This document shows, piece after piece, positions 10,712-22,111 of a stretch of 64,000 bases of DNA. A model generated the notes under the pieces. That model was given only the letters and a program-made list of their open reading frames with translations, had not been told where the DNA came from and did not search any database. The DNA lies in assembly GCA_025766275.1 (NCBI GenBank), contig JAFKAC010000034.1, forward strand, positions 574,321 through 638,320, given 5' to 3'. Both the position numbers and the translations under genes were made by a program. Position 1 is the first letter of the stretch, and each line of letters starts with the position of its first letter. Origin of the DNA: Lactarius indigo. Its lineage: Eukaryota > Basidiomycota > Agaricomycetes > Russulales > Russulaceae.

Positions 10712-13700
10712 TCACTGTCCCGGCAGCGCCATGCGAAGCGTCAACACACGATCATCCGACACCAGGATGATCTCCTCTCGCCCTCCCGTGTTACGTCCAT
10801 ACGGTGGCGGCGGCTGCTGGCCCGGATACACCGGTGGCGTGGGCAGTTGTCCCGGGTACACGGGCATCATCGGCGGCTGGCCGTACGCAGGGAACGACGT
10901 GTGTCCATTATACGATGTTTGTGGACTATTCCCATAAGGCGGCACGTTCGTGTGCCCAAGGCTACTGCTACCGTTGTACGACGAGAGCGAGCTTCGGGAC
11001 ATCCGCGTGTACGCTTGCTGTAGCGAGGGCGGTGTGTCGGTGAACAAGCACCGCAAGTTGTTGCCTTGGATGACCTGCGACATTGAGCCTGTCTCGACGT
11101 TGCGGATCTCGACGAATGTGGGCTCAAACGCGAGCACGTAAGGATATTGGAATGCTAGGTGGTGCATGAGGCGACTACACACAAGGAACGCAATGTCAAC
11201 TCACCAAAGCTAGTCGGTGCCCCTTCCCAGGAAACCAAAAAGTGCTTCCGTGACCTACGCCCGCCGCGATTGATGTAAAACGCGAACTCTATAGAACCAA
11301 AATGTCAGTTTCCGTCGTGCTTTGCGCCAGGCAACAAACACACCATCGTAGCACAACAAGAACTCGTTCTCGATGCGATAAATCGCAACAGGTTTCGGCC
11401 GCGTATTGTCTCCTCTCCGCCGTACAAAATCGAGAGATTCGTCGCTGGGATCAAGCAAGCCCTGGGTGTCTAGCGTATCCGGGTCGATGATCTCGAACCC
11501 GTTCACGCACGCAACACACAGCTTTGTTCGCAGAAAGTGAATCGAGCTCGACTGCACGGGGATGTAGAACTCCTTATAGATCCGCAGCGTGTCGTTCCCG
11601 CCTTGCAGCAGCTTACGGAACGTCGGCTTGTTCCTGCCACGCACATTCTGGTCAATCGGCTCGAATATCTTGATCGTGCTCGAGAGCGGACTCGTCTTGA
11701 CAACGCAGACGAACGTCCGCCCGACGCACACGCCCGACTTGAAGAATGATGTATGCGCAGCGATGCGCTTAGCACGCTTCAGCCCGGCAAGGGGATCCAT
11801 TGCCTCCAGTGCGTCCAATGGGAACGTTATTACCTGTCCCTCTAAAGAAAAGACAGTCAGATTCTGACTGGAAGGGAAAGAAACACGCGACGTACCTGAC
11901 AACACGATTAACAGCCCATAGTCGTCCAGGACGTCTACCTGAGCGACATCCGTCAGCGCAAGCACCTTGATCGGTTCTCGATTTGGCTCCCGCAAATCTT
12001 GGAAGTAGACCCCATCGAACGTGCCATATGCGACCTTCTGCCCACCACCTACGCGACGCCCTCGTATGTCAACACCCCACGCAACTAATCCCAGCGATAA
12101 TCACTCACTGAATGGGGCTGCGCAGTTCGCACGGTTCACGGACTGGAAGAAGCCCTCGGAGAGAATATCCATCTCGAAGAACTGGCTCCGCTCGCGCATG
12201 AGATCCTGCTGGCGCGTGATATTTTCGATCCACTTGCGATGGTTTGCGTGTGTTGCCGCCCAGAGGGTCATTTGGTAGAACTTGCGTCCCAAGTGCACAA
12301 ACGTGATCGAGAAACCAGCTTTGCCTCCACCTTCGAATTTGACTGGGAGTATGGGCGGGTACGGCTGTGCGTGGTGATCGTCGCTCTGTTTGGAGCTGTT
12401 GCGCTGCGGGCGCGAGGAGACGATAGGCCGCATGCCGGTTTCGTCCGTAGCGATAATGAGAAGGAGTTCGAGCGGAATCGGCTAAAACAGGTCGTCAAGG
12501 CTTCTAGAAGCTGTAATGCAGGGCTCCTACGTACTCGCCGATAGACCTTGAACTGGTCCGCTTTGTTCTTCTGCTTGGCCATGAGCAACGCATGGTCAAG
12601 CAAGAACACCGAAAGTTCTCCACTGTCGCTTTGCGAACCACCGCGGCGCTTCAGGGTGCCTTTGTATACCATCTCACGGCCTTCTTCCTTCAATCTCAGA
12701 TCCTGATCGCGAAAACAAGTCAAACCGCGAAGAAGACCTTGTTATTCGTTTATAGCACGCACCACCTGCTCACCAGGACGGAACAGGAGTTGCTGCTCCA
12801 GTTGCAGCAGGTTAAACCTGTTCTCCGCACGGCCGGTTTGGAGATTGACCTCGGCAAGAAATTCGCGTACAAGCAAGACGACCTTTGGTATATCCTGTTT
12901 GTCGGAGCACTCTTCGGGTGTTTGTTTCAATACGGCCTCAAGAAGCAAGGGGTAGCGTGCGAGACGAGTAGTCGGTTTCGTCAAATATGCGTTGAGTTCA
13001 AGCTTGCGCGAGTCAGGCCGCCGCTCCGTTTCCTAAACCAACACCTTAACCTGACATCAAAAATGTGGCAATGCGCCATCAAAACACACCTCGACGAACT
13101 GTGCGAACGCCGGATTTGAGCTTTTCTCCTTCTCAAACTCGTACTTGCCGTAGAGCTGGTGTGCGCCGTAGGATACAAAGGGGGCAAAGAGTGGCACGAT
13201 GTCAAGGAATATATCTGCTATTCCCTCGATGACGGCGTACGACTTTTGACGCTTGTTGAGTGCATCGCGCAAGCGGGTGTTGACCCCGATGACGTCGTGG
13301 ATGTTCCAAAAGACTTGCTCGATAAAGTCAGCGCGACGGTGTTCGGGGATGATATCCGACGCGCTGAGCGGGGCTATCCAAACCTATTCCCTTATTAGCA
13401 CGCACCGAATGAAGAGGCGTCAGAACCAAGCATACATCGCGCAAATACTCCATGTCGCGCACGAAATCGCGCTCGGTATAGATGACCTCGTTGATCGCCT
13501 CCTGCCGCCTCTTCTCTTGATCGGACACGCTGTCTACGATCTCTTTGGACACGGTATGTATCCAAAGCAAGCCTGGCTCAACATGGTCCAAGTCGCCCAA
13601 GCTCTCACGGCTGAGTTGGCGCTTAATGCCAAGCCCGGGTTGCGGTTTCATGTTCAGACGACTCTGCTGCTCAAGTCGTCGGGGGCACGTGATAGAGTAG

Positions 13701-15546
13701 CACAAACGGTCTCTGGAACATGTCGGCGAATAGCAATCCGTCAAGAGAGTAAATACCCCTGTTGGCAGTAACACGTCCTCAGCCGCGTCCGTCGAAGGAG
13801 CAGCGGTCGTATCCGGATGTTTCCCTGGATCCGACTCAGTCGACGCCTCATTGGAGGGCGAACCAGTGTCACGCGTAGTAGCCGAGTCAGTGGGGATACT
13901 CGTATTCTGCGAGGCAGGAGACGTGACGGGTGGAGGGGAGAGTTCACCAGAGTGGAAGGGACTCCCGACACGTGTACGGAACTGGTAGACATCCGATGGG
14001 GAGTCACGTAGCCGATGATCATACGTGACGGCATGAAAGTATTTTTGGGCATCAAGGGCACGCCCTAGGAGAAGTGCAAGGTTGCGATCGGTCGTCTTGA
14101 TGATGTATGCGATCTTGTCTACTGCCTGACGGCCATCAAACGCGTTCTTGTAGGTGAGCCCGTCTTTGACGATGTCAGAGAGTACGATGCGTGCACGGAG
14201 GGCTTCGGCAACGCGAGAAAGTAAAGCAGGATATACAATAGGCGAGCGGCGAGGATATGGGGACGGAGAAGATGGTTGCCCGAGTTGAGAAGGTACAAGG
14301 CGAACACGCGAAGTAGAAGCGGGAGAGGGGACGGACTGATCTTGGTGCGAAGAACGAGCGTGGGTGGAAGCGGTTGCAGACATGGACCGGGTGCGGTCCT
14401 GCACCTGCAGCGAACGATCACGGCGGAAGGGGCCGGGCATGGTGCGGGAGGACTCGGAAGAACGGCGGTTACCGTTCGCCGAGCCTGAGACAGAGGGGTC
14501 GACATGGGTGGAGGAAGCGGAAGCGGCACGGGAGGCGGCGGGGTTCATGAGGGCAGTGTCGAGCTGAAGTGAATAGGGTTTAGAGGTAGGAACGGAAGTA
14601 CCGGAGTAACCAGAATCAGTGGAGCGAATTGAGTTTGAATCTGGTGGAGACTGTTGTCGTTGTGTGGATAAGCGGTGGTGGGCAGGTGTTGGTTGAGGAG
14701 GTTGATAATAAGACTGATGAGGCTGCTTGCTGGCTGAATGGTACGATGCGATTAGCTGTGGACCCAAAAGGCGACTCGGCGCATGGAGTGATACATACAC
14801 GAACGAGAATTTGCCCAAGGTAGTTCCGAATCGTCCGTGTCACTCGGGCTACTCTCATCGTCGTCAAAATCAAGACCGAGCCTACCATTGTCAACGTCGA
14901 TGTTGACGCCAAGGTGGGGTATGTTGGTATGGCTTCGGCTGGCAGCGCCATTTTGGTAACGGAAATCATGCTCGTAGTCATAGGCAGGTTGTTGGGGCTG
15001 CTGCTGCTGTTGCTGAGAAGGGGGTGGCGGCCGAGGACCCCACGGACCCTGCTGCTGCGCCACAGGACTGTTGTGATAAGCTTGAGGCTGATAGGCTTGA
15101 GGAGGGACAACGCTTTGACGGGCAAACGATTCGTAATTGGGGTCGGCCGGGTCATCAGGTTGCTGGGGATACGCGACTTGAGGGAGATGGTTATTGGGAA
15201 CGGGTGCAAGGGAGGATTGGGGGTATTGAGGTTGGTGGTAGGTGTAATTTGGATACGCCCAAGATTGGCTCTGAGGTTGGGGTGGAGCGTAGAAAGACTG
15301 GCGGGGACTGGGTTGTTGCTGGAGATAGGGATGAGGAGAGAAAGAGGTGGAGGTGGAGGGGTAGTGTTGGGGGTTGGAGGAAGGGTAAGGATATTGGTTC
15401 TGAGGGTAATTGGGAAGTGGGGGATAGTTCTGAGCAGATGACTGGCCGGGAGAGTGATGGTGAGAGACACTGGGACGGCCAAAGATGGATTCGTAGGCGG
15501 TGAGTCTCTTGTCCGGTTGTCGTGGACCAAGTGGTCTGTCCATCAT
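10712..15546 (-). CDS. Rho1 guanine-nucleotide exchange factor with DEP, DH, PH and CNH domains (Rom1/Rom2-like)
   Basis: Activates Rho1 for cell-wall integrity signalling. The start MMDRPLGPRQPDKRLTAYES opens a long Gln/Pro/Ser-rich disordered region of about 500 residues. A DEP domain follows (LSRVAEALRARI, GLTYKNAFDGRQAVDKIAYI). The DH domain starts at EAINEVIYTERDFVRDMEYL and runs through VFWNIHDVIGVNTRLRDALN, FVSYGAHQLYGKYEFEK and TRLARYPLLLEAVLK. The PH part has MVYKGTLKRRGG, FLLDHALLMAK and WIENITRQQDLM. The CNH domain includes YGTFDGVYF, GLLIVLS, RIENEFLLCYDGVFV and FAFQYPYVLAFEPTFVEIRN. The C-terminus is Tyr/Pro/Gly-rich, with YPGQ repeats, and ends LTLRMALPGQ. About nine exons. The first intron lies near 14798; its GTATGT donor and ATTCAG acceptor keep the frame. 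Domain order matches fungal Rom2. Confidence 0.88.
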
Positions 15547-16006
15547 ACAGATGAGGTAAGAGTTGAAGGAGAGGACGTCGAAGCGGGTAGCGTTGACCCA
15601 GAGGGCGAATCAAGGCGGACGCCGGCCGCAGGATAGCAGTGAGTAGGCGCGAGTTTGGGGCGTGGTCGAAAACGAGGGAACAACGAATTCAGATTGGACC
15701 CCCCTTATCTTTTATTTTCCTTTTCCTTTCCTTTTCCGACATATTTCTTTCTCAAACAGAAAAAAGTCTACAGAACACGACGACGACGACGACGCCCTCG
15801 GCCAGTTGTCGCCCTACAAAAAAAAACACATTTTCTGCATTCGAAACGGCGATTTGTGAAGATCTTGGAATCCATACAGCTCATGTGATTTTGATTGCCT
15901 ATGATTTGTTACGTAAGCCGGAACGGAGTGTATCATCACCCCGCGAATTGACCGTCTCGCTCTTTTCTCCCAACCGAGCTGGTAAGGACAAGACCCGCAT
16001 CTTGTC
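15547..16006. promoter_or_regulatory. Bidirectional promoter region between Rho-GEF and carnitine acetyltransferase
   Basis: The two flanking genes diverge across 460 bp. The stretch holds a strong CT-rich run (about 15705-15740) and a CGACGACGACGACG microsatellite near 15780. CT-rich tracts before transcription starts are common in basidiomycete promoters; function here is inferred. Confidence 0.45.
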
Positions 16007-18384
16007 ATGCCACCCCGTCTCTATCGTCAACATCTCCGACATCCGTCTTTTCCTCCTACCATCACCACCCCCGCTCTCCACATACGCTCCTACTCCACCG
16101 CTATCTCCGCCATGCCGGTGCATCCTCCCTCTCCCCGCCCTAGAAACTGGAAATCTGCTGCCCCAGCTCCCCCCGCAGGCACTAATACCTTTTCCGCCCA
16201 GTCTACGCTTCCTAGGCTTCCTGTACTGCCTCTTGCCCCTACCCTGGACAGACTGAGGCGTACTCTCGTGCCCATTGCGCATTCCCCCACCGAGTTTGCA
16301 GAGACAGAACGGAAGATCGACGCGTTCGCCAGTGGTATTGGGCCAGAACTGCAGCGCCGTCTCGAAACATACGCCGAGGGCCGGCCCCACTGGCTTGAGG
16401 AATGGTGGGATGACGCCGCCTATCTATCCTACCGAGACTCTGTTGGTGGTCCGTTTTCTCCCCAAGAATAGTTCGCTCAAATATGACAGGTCATGATCAA
16501 CGTGTCATATTATTGTGTGTTGCGTTATCGCTGTTTGTTGCCTGTGATCCAGTACCGACGCTTCCCGTAGATGGCTTCGTCGATCCGCCGAATGCACAGG
16601 GCCTGCTCGGTCCCCGTGCCGCGCGGTACCGTGCTGCGTCTCTCACACGCGCCGCGATGCTCTACCGCCGGGCCTTGAAGCGCGGGGAGGTGCCTGCCGA
16701 AGGTACCAAAGAGACGCCGTTCTGCATGGACACATACCGGTTCGTCTTCCCCCATTTGGACTGCATACATGTTGACAGGTACGATGTACGTATGTTCAGG
16801 TGGATGTTTGACTGTGCGCGCGTTCCGGGAACCGAGGGTCTCGACTGGAGTGTATCGCACGCCAAAGAGGGTGACACGAGCGGCGATGGGCATGTGGTCG
16901 TAGTCCGCAACGGCCACTTCTGGCGGCTTGATGCTGCTCAGGGTGGACGCATCCTCAGCACGGCTGAGCTTGAGGCGTAAGTCCATCGTCTCTGCAATTC
17001 ACATTCGTCGCTTGCTTCATCGTCGATCCCAGTCAGATCGAACGCATCGTCTCTGCATCGTCGACTCGACTTCCCGCCGTTGGCGCGCTAACCGCCGCGA
17101 ACCGAGACCTCTGGGCGTCCAACTACGTGCATTTGCGCTCCCTCTCACCATCTAACGCCGCGCTGCTCGACACGATCCACTCGGCCGCGTTCGTACTCTG
17201 CCTTGATCCGGCGACCCCAGGCGACTTTTTGACGACGTCGCGCTTCCTCTGGCACGGTGCCCCGAACGGCCTGCGCGATCGCTGGGTGGACAAGCCGATA
17301 CAGATGATCGTCTTCGACAGTGCGCGAGCAGGGCTCATGGGCGAGCACTCGGTCATGGACGGCACACCAACTTTGACGTTCACCGATGCAATCTGCACCG
17401 CGCTTGCGAACCCTGCGTTCGACCACGGCTCGTCGGAGCAGTCCACGAGCTCCGCTGGGCCCGTGGAGTTGCAGTGGACTCTCGACGGGACACTGGAGCG
17501 GAGCATTGCGCGCGCGGAACAGGACGCGGCGGCGCTGGTGGCTTCGCAGGCGGTGAACGTCACCAAGACGGGCTACGGCAAGCGCGCAATCAAGGCGGCG
17601 CGGGTGTCGCCAGATGCGTGGGCGCAGTTGCTCGTGCAGCTTGCGTACGCACGGCTATTACGCGCGCGGGGCGAGAAGCGGCAGGGCGGGACGTACGAGA
17701 GCGCGACGACGCGGCGGTTCTTCAAGGGCCGCACGGAGGTCATTCGGGTCGTCACGAGCGAGGGCGACGCGTTTGTGCAGGCGATGATGGCGGAGAAGGG
17801 AGTTGACAAGGAGGAGAAGAAGGTGTTGTTTGAAAAGGCAGCCAAGGTGCACGTCGCGAATGCGCAGGCTGCGGGGCGGGGAGAGGGCATAGATCGGCAT
17901 TTTCTCGGTGGGTACACTTTGTGTCTGCCTCACTGCACTAATTGTGGATGTGGTTGTTTAGGCCTGAGGAAGGTGCTGAAGGAGGGCGAGGAGGTTCCGG
18001 AGCTATTCGATGATCCCCTGATGAAGCGCGCGAGCCATTGGGTGTTGAGCACGTCTGCGCTGGTCTCGCAGCACCTGCGCGAGTACGGTTGGGGCGAGGT
18101 ACGTATCGGGCCGGACGCGCGTGTTCTCGCTGATGAACACGGGTTTTAGGTTGTGCCGAATGGCTTTGGGGTTGCGTACCTCACTTGTTTCGACGGTGTG
18201 TCTGAGTTGATGGGACAACTCGGGTTCGGTCGATCACTGACACTCATACACAGACTATATGCAGTTCACGGTCACGTCACGAACGGAGATGCCAAACGAG
18301 GAATTTGTGGCTGCAATTTCGCGGGCTGCGGAGGACTTGTATGCTTTGTACTTCGGAGGTGAGGTGCCCGCACCCCGACTGTGA
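16007..18384 (+). CDS. Carnitine O-acetyltransferase, probably mitochondrial and peroxisomal
   Basis: Transfers acetyl groups between CoA and carnitine for acetyl transport between organelles. Eight exons (16007-16441, 16490-16514, 16571-16739, 16800-16976, 17033-17907, 17962-18098, 18150-18195, 18254-18384) total 1995 nt, coding 664 residues. The first 35 residues are basic and Ser/Thr-rich (LYRQHLRH, HIRSYSTA), a mitochondrial presequence. A second in-frame ATG at 16112 starts MPVHPPSPRPRNW. Family blocks are LEEWWDDAAYLSYRDS, then after a 25-nt micro-exon NVSYYYGFVDPP, CMDTYRWMFDCARVPG, GLDWSVSHAKEGD, LTAANRDLWAS, MGEHSVMDGTP (catalytic His) and TEMPNEEFVAAI. The end is APRL; the last three residues resemble a weak type-1 peroxisomal signal. 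Confidence 0.9.
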
Positions 18385-18664
18385 CGGCGATCTCGGCGTA
18401 TAGACGGACTTTGCGGGAGGACACGGGGAATGTAAAGGGGAAAGTAGAGTGTCGCTCTTAGAGTAGATAGTAAGAATGTTTCACATGATGGGGATTGTGT
18501 CTGGGGTGATTGGAATGGGACAGATTTGGGACACTGCCGCCGAGTCGGAAACGGAGCGAGACACAAACCAAAGCTGACGAACACGACCCAAACTCATAAA
18601 CACAGAAACTTGTGCTTAATGACCATGACAACCCACCTCCACCTTTAGCGCTATTTCATTCCGA

Positions 18665-19406
18665 ATGTCTTCTCCGTCCCACCTCGACGACTCTTCTCGC
18701 CCCATGCCTACACGACTCCTCTCATCCCTCAAACGTCCATTCTCGAGACCAAAGAATGACCACGACAGAAACCCCTCTTCGGTCCGTTTCTCAATCATCT
18801 CTCGCTCGACCTCCCTTTCCCCTAACTCTTTCGCAGCCCGAACGCACCCGCGGACCCATCCACAGCGAGGCCCCACCAAACTACCAGCAGATCGCCATGG
18901 GGCTCCACCTCTCCCGCACACCCCACTTCCCCGCGCACCTAGCCCACCTGTACCCACCAGCACCACAACCGCGCCTCCACCGCAGCCCGTCCTCACCCAG
19001 CTCCTCCTCCACCTCTCCACGCACGCCGCCCCGAACACGCGCGAGCTCCCTCTCCCTCCGCCTACCCTCCTCCTCCGCCTCCCACCGCCACCCACATTCG
19101 CCCCCCCGCTCGCCCTCGCGCCTCTTGCCCCCGCCCGCACGCTCGGCGCTCAAAAAGCCCCGCGCGAAGGCGACGACGACGAGCTCGAGCGTCACGCCCG
19201 ATACGGCGAGCGCGTCGACCGTCGCGTCCAGCGTGCCGCCACAGACGCCCACGCGGAGCTTGGCGCGCTCGGGAGGGCTGCTCGCGCGTTTCCTTGGCAA
19301 GGAACGGGGACAGGCGGCGCGGGCCTTGGTTGTCTTGGCTGACGAGTCAGTGCGGGAGCGCAAGGCGGTGCGGTTCGGGGGTCTTGAGGAAGAGGACGAG
19401 TCATGA
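18665..19406 (+). CDS. Small Ser/Pro-rich disordered protein, function unknown
   Basis: Exons 18665-18781 and 18837-19406 code 228 residues. The 55-nt intron has a CTAAC branch site and a TCGCAG acceptor, and joins NDHDRNPSS to PERTRGPIHSEAPPNYQQIA. The middle is Ser/Pro/Arg/His-rich. The end holds RSALKKPRAK, LLARFLGKERGQAARALVVL and RKAVRFGGLEEEDES. I do not recognise a domain. Three overlapping frames are open here because of GC-rich codons, so the model rests on the intron and the coherent ending; confidence is moderate. The gene lies downstream of the carnitine acetyltransferase in the same direction. Confidence 0.55.
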
Positions 19407-19689
19407 TGATGATGATGCATTGTTTCCTTCCATCTCTTTTTTTTTTTTTTTCCTTCACATTGTTGTTTGTTTCTTTATTACACGGGATATTAGACGCAAT
19501 CATTTCCTCGCCACGACCACCCACGTCTTTTTTCAATGATTTATATGGGCTGTAGCACCGTTTTATTCTATTCTACTTTGTTTGTGTTGTCGATTACGTT
19601 ACTGGCCCTTTGGAGGCTGTGAATGTTGACCCCCTTTAACCTGCCCACAACCCCAGTTCACCATCAATTCTCTCCCATTCGACCCAAAC

Positions 19690-21758
19690 ATGGCTCCCGT
19701 AGAGACGGAGTATTACGACCTTGTGAGCGTCCTCTCTCGAGCCACCCACCATGACGCCCTCCTGTCTTGGTAACTGAATCTCTCTGGTTTGGTAATTTAA
19801 TTCATTCAGCTCGGCGTCCCGGTCGACGTAAATGACACCGATCTCAAGAAGGCCTATCGCAAAGCTGCCATGAGGGTCTGTCTTTCTCCTTCCAGAGATA
19901 CAATCGGTCTCCAACTCGTTCGTAGTATCACCCCGACAAGAATCCGTCCCCAGATGCAGAGGAGAAGTTCAAGGAGATGAGGTATCCCTATTCCCCCTTT
20001 CTCTCTCTCCCTCCGCATCGTTGTTCATACTCTTTCTTTCTCCTCTAGTGAGGCGTACCGGGTGCTATCAGATTCTGTGCGTGCGACCGCAGCCACAGCT
20101 GTTCCTGCCCCGGCGGGAACGTGTGAGTTTGAAAAGCTGATGCGGTACAGAACCTGCGCATCGTTTATGACAAGAACGGCAAGAAGATGGTCAGCAAGGA
20201 GGGCGGCCAGAACGTCGAGGACGCCGCGGGCTTCTTCGCCAACGTCTTTGGTGGCGAGCGTTTCATGGACTACGTGCGTTCGATGATAGCCACCCCCTGT
20301 CCCCCCCCCCTCCCCCTGTGCTCATCCAATCCAACAGATCGGGGAGATATCTCTGATGAAGGACATGACGAACGTCGCGAACACGATGCTGTCAGAAGAG
20401 GAAAAGGCAGAGGCCGAAGCTGCCGCTAATGGCGCCACCGCCACCGCAGCCGCAGCCGCCTCCACCTCCACCGAGCCACATCTGACCGCCTCCCCACCCA
20501 AGGCAGCGCACGAGCACTCCGCGCCTCCGTCCGACGAGGCCGCTCGGCCTACCTCGAGCCACGCCACGCCCTCGCCATCTTCTCCCTCCGGCAGCACCCC
20601 GCTGCTGCAGACAAGCGTGGCCGCTGCCGGCAGCGCCTCGGCGCCGTCGACGCCCGTGTCGCCGCATCCGAAGAAGCGCTCCAAGATGACGCCGGAGCAG
20701 CGCGAGAAGCTCGTGGCGCACGAGCGGGAGCGGAAACGCGCGCTCGAGGCACGCGTGCGTATGCTTACAGATAAACTCACCGAACGTCTGCGCCCGTTCG
20801 TGGGCGCGAAGAACCCCGGTGGCCCTGGGGACGCGGAGACGGAGGCGTGGGAGGCGCGTATGCGTCGCGAGGCGGACGACCTTAAATTGGAGAGTTTTGG
20901 CGTCGAGCTGCTGCATGCGATCGGGACCGTCTACGTTACCAAAGCGAGCAGCTTTTTGAAGAGCAGGAAGTTTTTGGGAATGTAAGTCAAATTTCATCTA
21001 TTTTATTCCCTTTTGTGGTTGGGTGAGTTGCTGAAGGGACTAACTAAACTAGACCGGGATTTTGGTCAAAATTGAAAGAGAAGGGCGCGGTGGCGAAGGA
21101 TGCGTGGGGCGTTATTGGCAGCGCGTACGTGAACTGAACTGATATATTGGGTGGGAATGAGGGGTCCTCTGACACGAGATGATGGGATGGCAGGTTGAGC
21201 GTACAGCAGGTCATGCAGGATATCGAGCGCGCGCAGCTCAAGGGCGACGCGGGCGAGGAGGAACTCAGGGCACTTGAGGTCGACGTGACTGGCAAGATCA
21301 TGCTCGCGTCCTGGCGCGGCACGCGCTTCGAAGTCGTGCAAGTCCTCCGCGAGGTTCCGTCCCCGTCCCCTTCCACTTCCTTCTCTCTCTCTCTCTCACA
21401 CACACACACATACAGGTCGTCGACAACGTCCTGAAGGACCACAGCGCGAACGACCAAGAGCTGTATCATCGCGCGCGGGGACTCTTGCTCCTTGGCGCGA
21501 TCTTCAAGAGCACCGTACCGGACGAGTCGGACGAAGAGCGCCGCGAGCTCGAGCGGTGCGTGCCTCCCCGTCTTTCTTTTCCCTCGTTGTGCTGACGCGT
21601 TGAGAATGTACAGGATGGTCGCTGAGGCTGCTAAGCCGAAGAAAAAGCACACGCCGCCGAGCGCTACGGCGCAGGCAGGGACGAAAAGCGCGCACGAAGT
21701 GCGTCATGGGCAGATGAATGGGCACACGTCATCAAGTACCGATGCTAAATCTGCTTGA
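19690..21758 (+). CDS. DnaJ/Hsp40 co-chaperone with C-terminal X domain (Caj1/Djp1-like)
   Basis: A J-domain protein that stimulates Hsp70; yeast Djp1 helps peroxisomal and mitochondrial protein import. Short exons build the J domain: MAPVETEYYDLLGV, DTDLKKAYRKAAMR, YHPDKNPSPDAEEKFKEM (HPD motif present), SEAYRVLSD and NLRIVYDKNGKKMVS. Next come FFANVFGGERFMDYIGEISL, an Ala/Ser/Pro-rich acidic linker, a charged helix (MTPEQREKLVAHERERKRAL) and the X domain with LLHAIGTVYVTKASSFLKSR, LSVQQVMQDIERAQ and SWRGTRFEVVQVLREVVDNV. The end is DAKSA. At least seven introns; one contains CT and CA dinucleotide runs near 21390. It is convergent with the M20 gene. Confidence 0.9.
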
Positions 21759-22111
21759 TGGCCGCCATCCATATCGCCAAACCCCCGTCGTCGTGTTGTG
21801 GTTCGACGTTAACGTTCCATGGAATACATACATACAATCATGCTTATATGTCCGCTCATGTCCTTGATCTGATGCCGAGTTTTGCTTTGCTTTTAACTTT
21901 TCTTTCTCCATTGCTCCATCGATGTACAGGAGGTACAGGAGGCGCGACGTACGTAAAAGATCTACAATAATATCTTAATCATGTTTTTTTTTTGCGTTTC
22001 TCTCTCCTAGTATTCTCAAGTGGAAGGGAAAAGGCCCAGGCCGTATAGATCCCTGACGATTGCGAGAAAGTAAGGAAGTGTGATGCGACCTCTTGACGAA
22101 CGAACGAACAG
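21759..22111. other. Intergenic between convergent genes
   Basis: About 350 bp of shared 3' flank between the DnaJ gene and the M20 gene. It has T-rich runs (21985-21995) suited to 3' end formation; nothing else was seen. Confidence 0.4.

Noticed and set aside
14616..15530. Long minus-strand frame of about 300 codons
   Set aside because: It is a shadow of the Gln/Pro-rich first exon of the Rho-GEF in another frame; the composition is biased and there is no domain.
18616..19420. Overlapping minus-strand ORFs opposite the small Ser/Pro-rich gene
   Set aside because: High GC and biased codons keep several frames open; only the plus-strand model has an intron with branch site and a coherent protein.
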